NCBI GenBank assembly: GCA_035294305.1
Contig: DATGLD010000052.1
Span: forward strand, 1-53,765
From: DASRBN01 sp035294305
Lineage (GTDB): Bacteria; Chloroflexota; Ktedonobacteria; Ktedonobacterales; Ktedonobacteraceae
DNA length: 53,765 nucleotides
Direction of reading: 5' to 3'
Position 1 is the stretch's first letter, and every line of letters starts with the position of its first letter. Positions 9,001 through 17,327 of this stretch are shown here, one piece after another. A program made the position numbers and the translations under genes. The notes under the pieces are model-generated. The model did no database searches. It saw nothing but the letters and a program-made list of their open reading frames with translations, and was not told the origin of the DNA.

Positions 9001-9372
9001 CCCTGTACAGGAACCAATGGACACGTGTGTCCATTTCGCCCCATCATAGCGTACAAAGATGCCGTCATTGGAATACCACGGCTGATCGTGGTCGACAAAC
9101 GAAACGGTGCGCTGCGCGATACTCTGGCTCCCATAATAAGGCCGGTGCAGGAAAGGCGTGGGCACATTATCGTATTTCTGGATGGCTTTTGTCTGACGGG
9201 CGGCCGCAGGAGCCGCCCCTACGTGACTGTGTTCTGCCGCGGCAAAGGTGATGATGGTTCCCCCCAGAATGCTCGTTACGATGACGAGCAGGATGAGGAG
9301 ATGCGCGAAGAGGCGCCCTTTATGTTCGCATGGTAGTAAGATAGCTACGAAACGTTCTAATCGATGTCTCAT
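6073..9372 (-). CDS. Secreted M23 peptidase with golvesin-like and repeated adhesive domains
   Basis: A 1099-residue exported protein, started at the ATG before RHRLERF. Residues about 20-45 form a signal/anchor helix. The LytM-type M23 domain (about 125-235) keeps its zinc ligands: His132 and Asp136 (HNGYD) and His216/His218 (HLH). Next come a golvesin/xanthan-lyase-like carbohydrate-binding sandwich with a DDG..GW.STGTW opening, two Ig-like modules (VSVALYG, LPGATNTV) and about four related beta modules, each opening with W/Y-Y-F-A-E-G or WYIARGD and containing a LxxxNPS/A motif. The peptidase would cut peptidoglycan cross-bridges outside the membrane, with the repeats anchoring or extending it. 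The FemAB gene nearby also points to wall metabolism. Confidence 0.85.
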   Translation of the reverse strand: MRHRLERFVAILLPCEHKGRLFAHLLILLVIVTSILGGTIITFAAAEHSHVGAAPAAARQTKAIQKYDNVPTPFLHRPYYGSQSIAQRTVSFVDHDQPWYSNDGIFVRYDGAKWTHVSIGSCTGGVNCYDGHNGYDLNMRFEPVLSAAAGTVIRAGWYNPLDHNSSLGLWVAIDHGNGYYTAYGHLSAILVHTGEQVGTQWQIGTSGTTGSSTGPHLHMATYYAGTWSATDPFGWSGNYPDPNVVPDNYLWVSNPGTNNTIPDLSANGSSVYPGATLVDDGQAGWSSTGTWNVATSNSDIAGDLHWTPTTSGSATATATWQPQLPAGGYYEVGVFVDDNYASSSWAPYTIYSADPNHPGAQVTATVYVDESHIGSFQGPYSWENTGPQWIGLGTYYFSTATNGRVVLSNATGENGAQLAADGVEFVPVSVQSPPPPAKTYGFSVTNDGTPSAMLPGATNTVNITLKNTSNFTWSASGSDAVQVIYRWLNAQNQVIATGTPASLPQDVAANASVSLTVPVQAPAQAATYTLQWDMIQDSMPFSQNGAQVKNDTVSVALYGEKFSPLSLPSTLTPGAAIQAQVSVQNTGALTWPASGSNSVTLGYTWLDSNGHVVSPAPGDALWQAGILPNDVSPGETVSIPLILHTPVLAGNYSLVLDCQQQGVSFASQGATPLRMEVAIVPSLPRVYYFAEGYTGSGTSEYLTLTNPSATQATITITYLYSDSAGRVNTYSIPAQSVQVLNINQQAGTNKSVSMIVQGSIPFVAERTMYTQKGGFVAATDSMGSSTLSSNWYFAEANTTYGWNTLLSVMNPSTQPAKLTVTTLPNAHIPSQSKVYMVPARARSTIVLNSAFSNQQFGMIISASTPLLVERDEYLVASKMRGGSATVGASAPQKSWYFGEGDTNPGFIERLVLANPARSVASAQIHYLTADGRVITSNVVVPAQSRIEVNVNSALGSLLHATTITANVPIIAERQTFFNYLGSLSGSTTSMGSTNAHTSWYIARGDTGSGHMEALAIANPNASAAIMQVVYYTAAGQPIVKTYTLAAHSRMTITLANEVGVNTMVGMAVYATAPVVVEQAMFFNNGAGMTGGYASMGLGS

Positions 9373-9443
9373 GTGTTTTGTTCCTGATAAAAAGTGGTCT
9401 TGCTGGCCTGTTTGTGGTTGACCGGGGGCCGATAAATCGGGGC

Positions 9444-10736
9444 CTACGCCATGGCTACGACATGCGGAATTGCTGGGGAAAGTGGCGTTACGGATGGCCG
9501 CGAGCCATAGACGGCAACGCTGGCCGACCAGTAGCGCGGCGTACCCCCAATAACACGGTTGAGCGGATTGAAGGCGGTAAAGGTAATCCTTGCTCCATTC
9601 GCGCTCCACTGCGGATTGGCGTTTATCTGCATGCCGGTCTGAGCGGGAGCGGCGACGATCCAGGAGCGGCCGGTGCCCACATCAACGACCGCGATTGCGC
9701 TCTGCAGAGACTGCGCGGAGAGATCGGCCTGGCGACTGCCGTAGTTCGTGCGCTGTACATAGGCTATCGCGCGACTATCGGGTGACCAGACGGGGGCGAA
9801 GCCGTGCCCTCCATCGATTTCAGCCAGGTAACGTCGCGCTCCACTGCTACTATTCATGATCCAGAGGCCCGCCGGTAAGAATGGCGTGGGGCTATCGGAG
9901 AGCAATTCATAGGCGATGGTTTTGCCATCGGGCGACCAGGTGAAGAATCCGGCGATGGATTGCGCTCCTGCCGGAATATGGAACAGGTGTGTTACCTGGC
10001 CGCCATCGCTGCGCATCATCCAGGTGTCGCTACCCATAGCCATTCCGCTGGAGGTCGAATAGAGAATGTGACTGCCATCGGGCGAGGCGGCAGCGTCAAC
10101 CAGGTAGGCGGATGGCATATGAATATCGATATTTCTATGGACGCCCGTCGCCGCATCTACTATCCACAGGCCGGGGTTCCAACTGCCGCCATCCAGGGGC
10201 GCATCCGGCCCGAGCGGCAGCATGGGACGATACAAGAACATATGGCTGTGGGCACCGGGAATCCAGTGTAGGAAATTACCCATAACATATCTGGGGTTCA
10301 GATTGAGTGTCATACGCTGCGTATCGAATACCCATACCTGCTCGCCATGGTCTTGTGTGCCATCGATGGCCAGGTAGCGACCATCGGGCGAAAGCTGCAT
10401 GGACAACACGCTGTCACTTTCCGCGAGTCCAAAGCCGTTTCCGAACTGCGCAACCGGGCGCGGCTCGCCAAGTGGCTGGCCGCTGGTTCCTTTGGGCGCG
10501 CGCGCCAGCACGAATCCACTTGCTGCCTTGAGCGTATAGTATACGTAAGATGTGGCAGCAGAACTTGCTGCGCGCGTCGAAACGCTGCTGTCTGATCCCA
10601 CGGCATGATGTCCCTGTGGCCGCGTGGCATGCGGATTTCTACCGGCATAAAATATTCCTGCTGCCGCTGCCAGTAACAACAGGAGCAGCGCCACATTCAG
10701 GTTCTGCCTCCATTGCCCTGGAGTCCCATGTCGCAT
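9444..10736 (-). CDS. TolB-like beta-propeller protein, membrane anchored
   Basis: The ATG at 10736 has AAGGAGAG at a good distance; the frame extends further upstream without a ribosome site. The 430-residue protein has one N-terminal membrane helix (about 12-32), a linker, and WD40-like PD40 blades recognisable as FTWSPDGKTIAYE, PVWSPDSRAIAYV and PQWSANGARITF. Such propellers bind partners rather than catalyse. It lies 71 bp upstream of the M23 peptidase gene on the same strand, so both are probably co-transcribed and act outside the membrane. Confidence 0.75.
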   Translation of the reverse strand: MRHGTPGQWRQNLNVALLLLLLAAAAGIFYAGRNPHATRPQGHHAVGSDSSVSTRAASSAATSYVYYTLKAASGFVLARAPKGTSGQPLGEPRPVAQFGNGFGLAESDSVLSMQLSPDGRYLAIDGTQDHGEQVWVFDTQRMTLNLNPRYVMGNFLHWIPGAHSHMFLYRPMLPLGPDAPLDGGSWNPGLWIVDAATGVHRNIDIHMPSAYLVDAAASPDGSHILYSTSSGMAMGSDTWMMRSDGGQVTHLFHIPAGAQSIAGFFTWSPDGKTIAYELLSDSPTPFLPAGLWIMNSSSGARRYLAEIDGGHGFAPVWSPDSRAIAYVQRTNYGSRQADLSAQSLQSAIAVVDVGTGRSWIVAAPAQTGMQINANPQWSANGARITFTAFNPLNRVIGGTPRYWSASVAVYGSRPSVTPLSPAIPHVVAMA

Positions 10737-10905
10737 AATATCTCTCCTTCTTCTTTCCACAACCTGAGTATGTAGATATTTGTAGCTATCCATATATGTT
10801 TATCGGTCAATGATGGAATAAAATGAATAATACTGGCACAATATGGATGGAGGGGTGATAGACAGGAACAGGGCGCACCCTTGTTTTTCTGCTACGAGCC
10901 CTTGT

Positions 10906-11961
10906 CTATAGCAGTTTTCTCGCAATCTTCATGGCAAGAGGGCGATACACGTACTCATAATTGCCGGGGAAGCGCACAACTCTGCCGCCCCAGCCACTCT
11001 TGAAGCGATAGACCCCCGCCATCGCCTCGTTTTCATCGTCGGTTTCGGGGATGCCCCAGAAGTCATAGCAGGTTGCTCCCTGGCTTCTGGCCCAGCGAAT
11101 GGCCTCCCATTGCAATAGGTAGTTGGGCATGAGATTGCGCTGCTCATTGCTCGACGCGCCGTACAGGTAGATAGCCTGCCTGCCCATCAATCCGACGAAA
11201 ATACCCGCCAGCAGTTGTCCATCATACTCGGCCAGCAGCAGGCGCCCCTGATTGCGCGGAGCGAAGATGTTCCAGGCGGTGAGGTAATAGTCAAGGGTGT
11301 GAATACCGAAATCGTCACGCTGGCCTGTAAGCTCTAATAAGTGGTACCAGTTGCGTACATCCTCGTCTGCCTGTGCGACTCTTATCTGCACACCCTTGCG
11401 CTGTGCCAGGCGCAGGTTGTAGCGCCACTTCTCTTTCATGTGCGCAAGCAGGCTCTCCTCGCCTGGTGTTATGTCCAGCAGGATAGTGCGGGCAGGCTGT
11501 ATCGCTGGCACTTTACGAAAGCCGCTGTCCCTACAGGCCGGGTCAGGGATTCTCCGCTGCGGTGGGAAAAATTCGTCCGTGTGCTCTCCATCGACCTCAA
11601 ATGGCAGTTCCACTTGCAGCGCGACTGCCCCCTGTCCTTTCAGGTAGCTATGCAGTTCGGAGAGCAGGATTTGATAGCTGGGAGATGACCGGTCGCCTAT
11701 GGGTCCCCTGGGAATGTAAGCGAGATGACCGGCCCGCAAAGGAACTCCGGGCGCTGTACGCCGCAGAACCAGGGCCGCCGCTGTTATAGTTTGCTGTTCG
11801 CTATCAAAAAGTGCCAGGCGCAGGGGATGCCAGCCGAATCTTGCCTTCAGTTCTCCCCAACCCCAGCTTTGCAACAGGTTGCCCGCAGGTTGTCCGGCGA
11901 TAAAGCTATCCCATTGCTCCTGCCGGTTGCCTGAGAGGGCCGATAATGTGTAACGATGCAA
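10906..11961 (-). CDS. FemAB-family peptidoglycan bridge aminoacyltransferase
   Basis: A 351-residue protein with two GNAT-like halves typical of FemA/FemB/FemX: an N-terminal QSWGWGELKARFGW motif, HLAYIPRGP, the MKEKWRYNLRLAQRKGV segment in the middle, and near the C-terminus YLYGASS..NLMPNYLLQWEAI and YDFWGIPE. The family transfers amino acids from tRNA to the lipid II stem peptide in the cytoplasm. The start codon is TTG at 11961 with GGGAG about 12 nt upstream. The neighbouring M23 gene would cut such bridges, so the two may work on the same substrate. Confidence 0.85.
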   Translation of the reverse strand: MHRYTLSALSGNRQEQWDSFIAGQPAGNLLQSWGWGELKARFGWHPLRLALFDSEQQTITAAALVLRRTAPGVPLRAGHLAYIPRGPIGDRSSPSYQILLSELHSYLKGQGAVALQVELPFEVDGEHTDEFFPPQRRIPDPACRDSGFRKVPAIQPARTILLDITPGEESLLAHMKEKWRYNLRLAQRKGVQIRVAQADEDVRNWYHLLELTGQRDDFGIHTLDYYLTAWNIFAPRNQGRLLLAEYDGQLLAGIFVGLMGRQAIYLYGASSNEQRNLMPNYLLQWEAIRWARSQGATCYDFWGIPETDDENEAMAGVYRFKSGWGGRVVRFPGNYEYVYRPLAMKIARKLL

Positions 11962-12020
11962 GACCTTGTGAACTCCCGGGTTTCTTCATTTTCATTATCC
12001 ATTATCGCATGCCCCGGCAA

Positions 12021-13238
12021 TCATCTGTGGTTCGCTGTAGGAGGATAATTTCCGGTCACGATTGCATAGCCTGGAGCCGCGAACGCGAAATCCCATTGCG
12101 GGTTCTTCCCCGGACAACCCGGCAGACTTACCTGATTTGAGGTGATCGATTCCCAGCCGTAGTTACCGGTGCCGGTCGATCCTGAGTCGTTAAAATCCTG
12201 ACATCCTATATCGTACAGGTACAGCAGGTGTGAGCGGGCAGCTGGAGGCGCATTTACGTTTACATGAGTGCCCTGCATATTATACGATAGCTTGAGGTTC
12301 GATGGTATCCTGGAATCCACGTTAATCGGTTTTGACGGCCAATGGCCGGCGAAAGGGCCAGTGATGGAAGTGTAGAATGGAAAGCTGTTAGTGGCATTTT
12401 TTGTATAGAAATCTGTATAGGATGTCAACGTCACATCACCACTTGCTGTAAGAGGCAGGTATTTATTAGAAGTCAATGTCTGTCCTGGTTTCAACTCAAT
12501 TGCATTTGAATTGTATGGACAACTATGATCAGTTGTAATCATGATTTTATAATAGGGAGCTTCGCCACCGGTCATGTTGACGTTGTATGAGTAGCCACAT
12601 GCGCTGTTCATAAAGGGTTCGCCTACATAATAAGGGTTGTTGCTATTGTTGGTCAGCGAGACATCGACGGCCAGCATTTCGCTGAGGAAGTATGGGCCAG
12701 GAGTAAGATACAGCGACAGCTCGAGACCGCCTGCCGAGGATTGAGCGACGAGTACGCTGCCACCCGAATCGCCACCTGATTCCGATTGTGGCCGGTGGGA
12801 GAAGAGCAGCACGGCCGCGCCGACAAGCGCCCCGAGTACGAGGACAGCTGCCAGGCTATTGAGCAGCCTGAAAACCCCGGCGTTCCCATTTCTTGGTGGT
12901 GGGGCGTAGGGACCAGGAGCGGAACTTGCGGAGCGCCTATCAATCCCCTTGCGTCCGGGGTGGGGGCGTATCTCTCCAGGAGTATCCTTCCCCATCGCTG
13001 GCAATGATGGCTGCGCCGGTAATATATTCCCTTCTACCAGGGGTTCCTCATCTGCCACACTCACTTCTACAAGATTTGCGGGTGCGCTTAACAGGCGTTC
13101 TCGCACGCGCGCCAGAAGCTGCTCCTGTTCACCGCTTGTCAGTGGTGCGGATTGGACAAAGGCATGTAGGAGCAGGGCCAGGAGTTCTTGCTGTTGAGGA
13201 GCCACCTCTTCGGGGATGCTGTCGTCAAAAGGTTTCAT
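12021..13238 (-). CDS. Anti-sigma-like single-pass membrane protein
   Basis: A 405-residue protein with a cytoplasmic N-terminal region (about 1-120), one membrane helix (about 122-147, LLNSLAAVLVLGALVGAAVLLF) and a large extracytoplasmic domain rich in Ser, Asn and Tyr with several Cys. The ATG overlaps the stop of the upstream ECF sigma gene by 4 nt (ATGA), so the pair is translationally coupled. That arrangement and topology are those of a membrane anti-sigma factor or a sigma-linked sensor. I see no canonical zinc-binding HxxxCxxC motif, so the mechanism of sigma binding is unknown. Confidence 0.65.
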   Translation of the reverse strand: MKPFDDSIPEEVAPQQQELLALLLHAFVQSAPLTSGEQEQLLARVRERLLSAPANLVEVSVADEEPLVEGNILPAQPSLPAMGKDTPGEIRPHPGRKGIDRRSASSAPGPYAPPPRNGNAGVFRLLNSLAAVLVLGALVGAAVLLFSHRPQSESGGDSGGSVLVAQSSAGGLELSLYLTPGPYFLSEMLAVDVSLTNNSNNPYYVGEPFMNSACGYSYNVNMTGGEAPYYKIMITTDHSCPYNSNAIELKPGQTLTSNKYLPLTASGDVTLTSYTDFYTKNATNSFPFYTSITGPFAGHWPSKPINVDSRIPSNLKLSYNMQGTHVNVNAPPAARSHLLYLYDIGCQDFNDSGSTGTGNYGWESITSNQVSLPGCPGKNPQWDFAFAAPGYAIVTGNYPPTANHR

Positions 13239-13801
13239 CGCTTACCTCCTTTTTCCTGCTGTTCATAACCGGCGCGCAGCTTGAGCAGGGTACGCGCCAG
13301 GAGCTTCCGCACAGTACCGTCCGGCTTCTCGAGGATTTGCGCGATTTCGACAAGGCGCAGGCCGTTGCCGTAACGCAGGCGAATCAATTGTTGCTCAAGT
13401 GGAGAAAGCCGCTCAAGCGCGCGGTAGAGATGCTCATACTGCTCTCGCCGGATAGCGCGTTGTTCGGGCGCCGGGTCATTGTCCTCCATTTCCTGCGCCA
13501 GTTCCAGAGGAAGCATGGAAAGCACGCTCGCGTGCCGGTAGTAGTCTATCACCTTATTTCTCGCCACTCGCCGCAGCCAGGCCAGTTGTTGCTCATCGTT
13601 GAGGTGCGCGAGCCGCCCGTCATTGAGCGCCGCAACGAAGACTTCAAGTAGCAGGTCTTCGGCGTCCTGCTGGCTGAAGACCTGCGAATACACATACGAC
13701 AACAGCATTGAGGCATGACGATCATAGAGCGCTCGCACAGGATAATCCATGCTTGTCTGCTCGGAAGCTCCCTGTCCCTCATCGGCATTCAATTGTCGCA
13801 T
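13235..13801 (-). CDS. ECF-type RNA polymerase sigma factor
   Basis: The 188 residues show sigma-2 (YDRHASMLLSYVYSQVFSQQDAEDLLLEVF) and sigma-4 (LSPLEQQLIRLRYGNGLRLVEIAQILEKPDGTVRKLLARTL, a helix-turn-helix) with no sigma-3, the ECF layout. It would direct RNA polymerase to a small regulon, probably including its own operon. It is coupled to the membrane protein gene downstream through an ATGA overlap. The start is tentative; GTG or internal ATG codons could give a slightly shorter product. Confidence 0.85.
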   Translation of the reverse strand: MRQLNADEGQGASEQTSMDYPVRALYDRHASMLLSYVYSQVFSQQDAEDLLLEVFVAALNDGRLAHLNDEQQLAWLRRVARNKVIDYYRHASVLSMLPLELAQEMEDNDPAPEQRAIRREQYEHLYRALERLSPLEQQLIRLRYGNGLRLVEIAQILEKPDGTVRKLLARTLLKLRAGYEQQEKGGKR

Positions 13802-14036
13802 ATATATCCTCGATAGTATTTCGATTTCATACTATACATCGTATAAAGAGCGAAAACGTGGCAACATATCTCGTAACTCTACATTCCCTATTGGCGCATA
13901 TGATACAATACCACTGGACATAACAAACAGGTTGATCGTGTAGCAGCATGGGTATCACTGGAGTGTGCGGAGTGATCGAGCACGCCGTGGCTCCTACATT
14001 GTAAGCTGCTCGCTCTCAACCAGATGGAGGCAACCC

Positions 14037-14438
14037 GTGAAAATTGTGATATTGGGATGTGGACGTGTGGGCGCGGCCCTCGCGACGATGATGGATAGGG
14101 CCGGTCATGACGTATCGGTGATTGATTATAGTAGCGATTCTTTTCAACGCTTAAGCCCCGATTTCTCCGGCGAGACGTATGTGGGCAACGGCGTGGATGA
14201 GGAGGTGCTGATCAGGGCCGGCATTAAGGAGGCCGATGCTTTTGCCGCAGTCACCAATGGCGATAATCGTAACATTATGGCCAGCCAGATTGCCAGGGAG
14301 ATCTTCAAAGTCAAGAAGGTCGTCTGCCGTATCTACGATCCACTACGTGAGGAAATCTATCAAGAACTGGGCCTTGAGACGATCTGTCCCACGAAGGTGG
14401 GGGCGCGGCTCATTTTTGAGGCCATCGAAAGAAAATAA
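14037..14438 (+). CDS. TrkA-type RCK_N potassium-uptake regulator, short form
   Basis: A GTG start with GGAGG 7 nt upstream gives 133 residues. The Rossmann motif VILGCGRVGAAL, the acidic VIDYSSDSF and the YDPLREEIYQELGLETICPT segment mark a TrkA N-terminal (RCK_N) domain that binds NAD(H)/ATP. There is no RCK_C domain. The next gene is a full-length TrkA paralogue 84 bp downstream, so the two probably assemble into a gating ring, as in the tandem CeoB/CeoC arrangement of actinobacteria. No Trk/Ktr membrane subunit is in view. Confidence 0.85.
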   Translation: MKIVILGCGRVGAALATMMDRAGHDVSVIDYSSDSFQRLSPDFSGETYVGNGVDEEVLIRAGIKEADAFAAVTNGDNRNIMASQIAREIFKVKKVVCRIYDPLREEIYQELGLETICPTKVGARLIFEAIERK

Positions 14439-14522
14439 CCATGCTCTACGGCAAAAGCCGGGGCTTCTCATAAGTTTAGCCCGCGGTTTTAGGCCGCGAC
14501 CGGATAAAAATAGAGGGAAGCG

Positions 14523-15185
14523 ATGTATATTATTATTGGAGGCGGTGGCGACGTTGGCTACTACCTCACTAAAGGTTTGCTCAACCACGGACATGAAGTG
14601 CTGCTGCTCGAGAAAAACGCCACCCGTTTTTCAGCCCTGAACGAAGAGTTAGGCCAGGCAGTGGTACGAGGCGATGCCTGCGAAGCCAGGACAATGGAGG
14701 AAGTTGGGGCTAGCCGCGCGGATGTGGTCATTGCCGTGACAGGTGAAGACGAAGACAACCTGGTGATCTGCCAGGTCGCCAAAAAGCGTTTCAAGGTTGG
14801 GCGTACAATTGCGCGCGTAAATAACCCGAAACATGCCGAGATCTTCCAGAAGCTGGGTATCGATATAACCGTCAGCCCGACCAAGTCGATCCTCTCGCTC
14901 ATTGAAGCCGAACTGCCCACATTCCGCTTCATCCAGTTGATGACGCTCAAAAATGCGGGCCTTGAGATCGTTGAACTGCGTGTTCCGGCGGAATCCCCGG
15001 TAGCGGGAAAGGCATTGCGCGAAATCCATTTACCGCGTAGCGGCAATCTCGTATTGATCATTCGTAATAAGCAAAATATTACGCCTACAGCGGATACACA
15101 GATTTTGCCCAATGACGATGTTTTCGCGCTCGTCAATCGCGAAGGCGAGGAAGAACTCCGCCGAGTCTTTGGAACGATAGAATAA
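14523..15185 (+). CDS. trkA: TrkA-type regulator with RCK_N and RCK_C
   Basis: 220 residues: RCK_N (IIIGGGGDVGYYLTKGL, GDACEARTMEEVGASRADVVIAVTGEDEDNL) to about 135, then an RCK_C domain (about 140-220) with ELRVPAESPVAGKALREIHLP. It regulates a Trk/Ktr potassium channel at the inner membrane face. GAGGGAAG precedes the ATG. The last codons and the TAA lie inside a perfect 62-bp palindrome shared with the convergent gene, so both proteins end in Ile-Glu. Confidence 0.88.
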   Translation: MYIIIGGGGDVGYYLTKGLLNHGHEVLLLEKNATRFSALNEELGQAVVRGDACEARTMEEVGASRADVVIAVTGEDEDNLVICQVAKKRFKVGRTIARVNNPKHAEIFQKLGIDITVSPTKSILSLIEAELPTFRFIQLMTLKNAGLEIVELRVPAESPVAGKALREIHLPRSGNLVLIIRNKQNITPTADTQILPNDDVFALVNREGEEELRRVFGTIE

Positions 15186-15236
15186 GCAGGCAAACAGTTC
15201 CAGGCGCCTGGAACTGTTTGCCTGCTTATTCTATCG
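15175..15236. repeat. Perfect 62-bp palindrome at convergent gene ends
   Basis: The arms 15175-15205 and 15206-15236 are exact reverse complements with no loop, centred on CCAGGCGCCTGG. It covers the stop codons of both the trkA gene and the AI-2E transporter gene. On the plus strand it is followed by CTCTTTTTC a few bases later, so it can act as a bidirectional terminator. The central dodecamer recurs in the palindrome at 32697-32732. Confidence 0.9.
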
Positions 15237-16563
15237 AATCCTCTTTTTCAGGAGGCGACTGGTCCTGTGTGTGGACGTGGCGCAGCAGATCCAGGTGTTC
15301 TATTTTACCAGGCGTGGCGAGGCCCTTGATCTGCAACGGCACCTCCTGTATATGTTCTGCGGCGCCGTTATTGCCAGGAATACTATTGAGATGGGCTTTG
15401 GCTGTATTCGTTCGCGTATGGACCTCATGCGGGCGGCGTCTAATCCAGGAGGAACGCCTGCGCGCCAGCATAACATCCGCCGGTTCGCCGCGTATGGAGC
15501 GATAGAGGCTCACGATCACCACCCAGAAGGCGGCGACGATGGGAGTCGCGAGCAGGGCGCCAAAGGCGCCGAATAATTGGGCGCCGGCTATCAGGGCGAG
15601 TATGGAGGCTACCGGATGCAGGCCAACCGCGTGCCCGACGATGCGCGGACCCAGGATGTTGCTTTCGAAGATTTGAATGATCACGAAGTAAATCAAGATT
15701 TCATAGGTGCGAGGGAATGGCCCTGGCAAGAGCAGTGAGATCAAGATGGCGGGAATCGAGGCGAGCGCAGGCCCTACCATTGGAATCGTTTCAAATAAGA
15801 ATGCCAGCACCCCAATGATGAGCGCGAAGTTTTTCAAGCCCAGCATATAGCAGCCTGCTCCTGCCAGGATACCGATGATGGCAGCCAGGGTAAGCTGGCC
15901 TCGTATATAATTTCCCACCACGCGGTTGAGCGCATCTTCGAAGAGGAGAACGTGATTCATTGAGGGTTTGGGCACAATACTAATAATACTATTGCGTATG
16001 CGCTTGCCATCGAGGACCAGGTAAAAACTTACTACAACGACCACCAGAACATTGATGATGGCGTCGGTGACGACGAAAATGATAGAAACGAGATTGTTGG
16101 CGAGCGATGCCGCGAGTGCATTTGCCTGCTGGTTGATCGAGTTAATCGTTGCGTCAATCGTCTGCTGGGGAATCCCCTGCTGGATCAGCCATTTTTGGAT
16201 GTTAGCGTAGGTAGTTGGCAGGTCTTGCACATAGCCCGGCAGATTCTGGGAGAAGTAATTCACCTGCTGGATAAGTGAGAAGATCAAGGCATAACAGAGG
16301 CCAGCTAATATAGCTAGAACGAGCGCATAGACGAGCAGCGCGGCAAGTATTCGTGGTAGATAACGATTGAGGAGGTCCACTAACGGCGTCACTAGAAAAG
16401 CGACCGCCATAGCGAGTAAGAGCAGGACAATGGCATGCACAAACAGGCCTAATAAAGACCATGCTGCCCATAGCATTACACCAACGCAGAGAATGCTGAT
16501 CAGTACATCGCGTACGCGTTCCCAGTTGACACGTTCCATATGGTTCTGCCTCGTATTTAGCAA
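15226..16563 (-). CDS. AI-2E family transporter
   Basis: A 445-residue membrane protein with the AI-2E (TqsA/PerM/YtrI-type) layout: paired N-terminal helices, a periplasmic helical loop (QGIPQQTIDATINSINQQ), and the conserved second half PKPSMNHVLLFEDALNRVVGNYIRGQLTLAAIIGIL, then IPMVGPALASIPAILISLL and GHAVGLHPVASILALIAGAQLFG. The family exports small molecules or sodium; the AI-2 role is proven for few members. The C-terminal 75 residues are polar. Two starts are possible: TTG 16563 (GAGAGG, 7 nt) or ATG 16539. Confidence 0.85.
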   Translation of the reverse strand: MLNTRQNHMERVNWERVRDVLISILCVGVMLWAAWSLLGLFVHAIVLLLLAMAVAFLVTPLVDLLNRYLPRILAALLVYALVLAILAGLCYALIFSLIQQVNYFSQNLPGYVQDLPTTYANIQKWLIQQGIPQQTIDATINSINQQANALAASLANNLVSIIFVVTDAIINVLVVVVVSFYLVLDGKRIRNSIISIVPKPSMNHVLLFEDALNRVVGNYIRGQLTLAAIIGILAGAGCYMLGLKNFALIIGVLAFLFETIPMVGPALASIPAILISLLLPGPFPRTYEILIYFVIIQIFESNILGPRIVGHAVGLHPVASILALIAGAQLFGAFGALLATPIVAAFWVVIVSLYRSIRGEPADVMLARRRSSWIRRRPHEVHTRTNTAKAHLNSIPGNNGAAEHIQEVPLQIKGLATPGKIEHLDLLRHVHTQDQSPPEKEDSIE

Positions 16564-17026
16564 CGTTTGACCTCTCTTGTTATTGTGTCAGGTTTCATCC
16601 AAAAGTACAAGATTTTTGTTCGCAAAAGCTCATTCACATCAATAGAAGAGAACGTGTCGCAAGTGACTTTTCAAAGCACGGGCATGAAACTTTTTTCCTT
16701 ACTACTGCGTCCTCTTGATAGAGGGAGTTGCCTGGCAATCCTCAATGTCCGGGAGGGGTTATCGGATGGTCAGGATGTAATGGCAGGCGCGCAGGTTATA
16801 CGTTAATTTCCTCTCTTCTCTTCGTCTTCTTATGAAGACGACAACTTTCAAATATTGAGATGGATGCATATGGCTCTGGCGGACAACAGAGCGTTATGCC
16901 TGTGACACATTTGAATAACTCCTACCATTGTACGTTGTACAAGGTGGTGTGGCCTGTCCGGTAAAACCATAGGATATTGATTGTAAGATTGATAGCATGA
17001 ATTTCTTATAAAATGAGGATGTGCCC
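16564..17026. other. Intergenic region, 463 bp
   Basis: No supported gene. A 79-codon frame at 16567-16806 lacks a ribosome site and family resemblance. A small perfect hairpin (arms 16823-16829 and 16834-16840, loop TTAT) is present without a T-tract. The region should carry promoters for the AI-2E gene and the small membrane protein. Confidence 0.5.
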
Positions 17027-17323
17027 ATGAATGGAACGCCTATATTAACGCAAACACAACTACTTCTGGTCTGGACACTCCTTGGGTTGCTTTTAACCTG
17101 GTTGATCGTCTTTGCAGTCCTGGCTTTCCGATCATCGCCAAAAGAAAAAATCGAACCTGACACTATGCCAACTCCATCCAGGTCGTTTCCGGTGGTATCC
17201 GCGCCCGCAACGCTTAAGTTGATGAAAACATCACCAAAACCGGTGCGGGCGGCGCTTGCTCCGCCCGTAATGGCGGGGGTCGAAACCTCTCATGAGGGCG
17301 GATACTTGCAGGGAGAGGCATAA
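17027..17323 (+). CDS. Small single-pass membrane protein
   Basis: ATG 17027 follows GAGG by 8 nt. The 98 residues start with a short polar stretch, then a hydrophobic helix (about 11-33, LLLVWTLLGLLLTWLIVFAV) and a basic, Pro/Ala-rich cytoplasmic-like tail. No family recognised. It is convergent with the next gene, with only 4 bp between stops. Confidence 0.5.
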   Translation: MNGTPILTQTQLLLVWTLLGLLLTWLIVFAVLAFRSSPKEKIEPDTMPTPSRSFPVVSAPATLKLMKTSPKPVRAALAPPVMAGVETSHEGGYLQGEA

Positions 17324-17327
17324 CCTC

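Noticed and set aside
16567..16806. 79-codon frame in the gap after the AI-2E gene
   Set aside because: No Shine-Dalgarno, no recognisable domain, composition not convincing.
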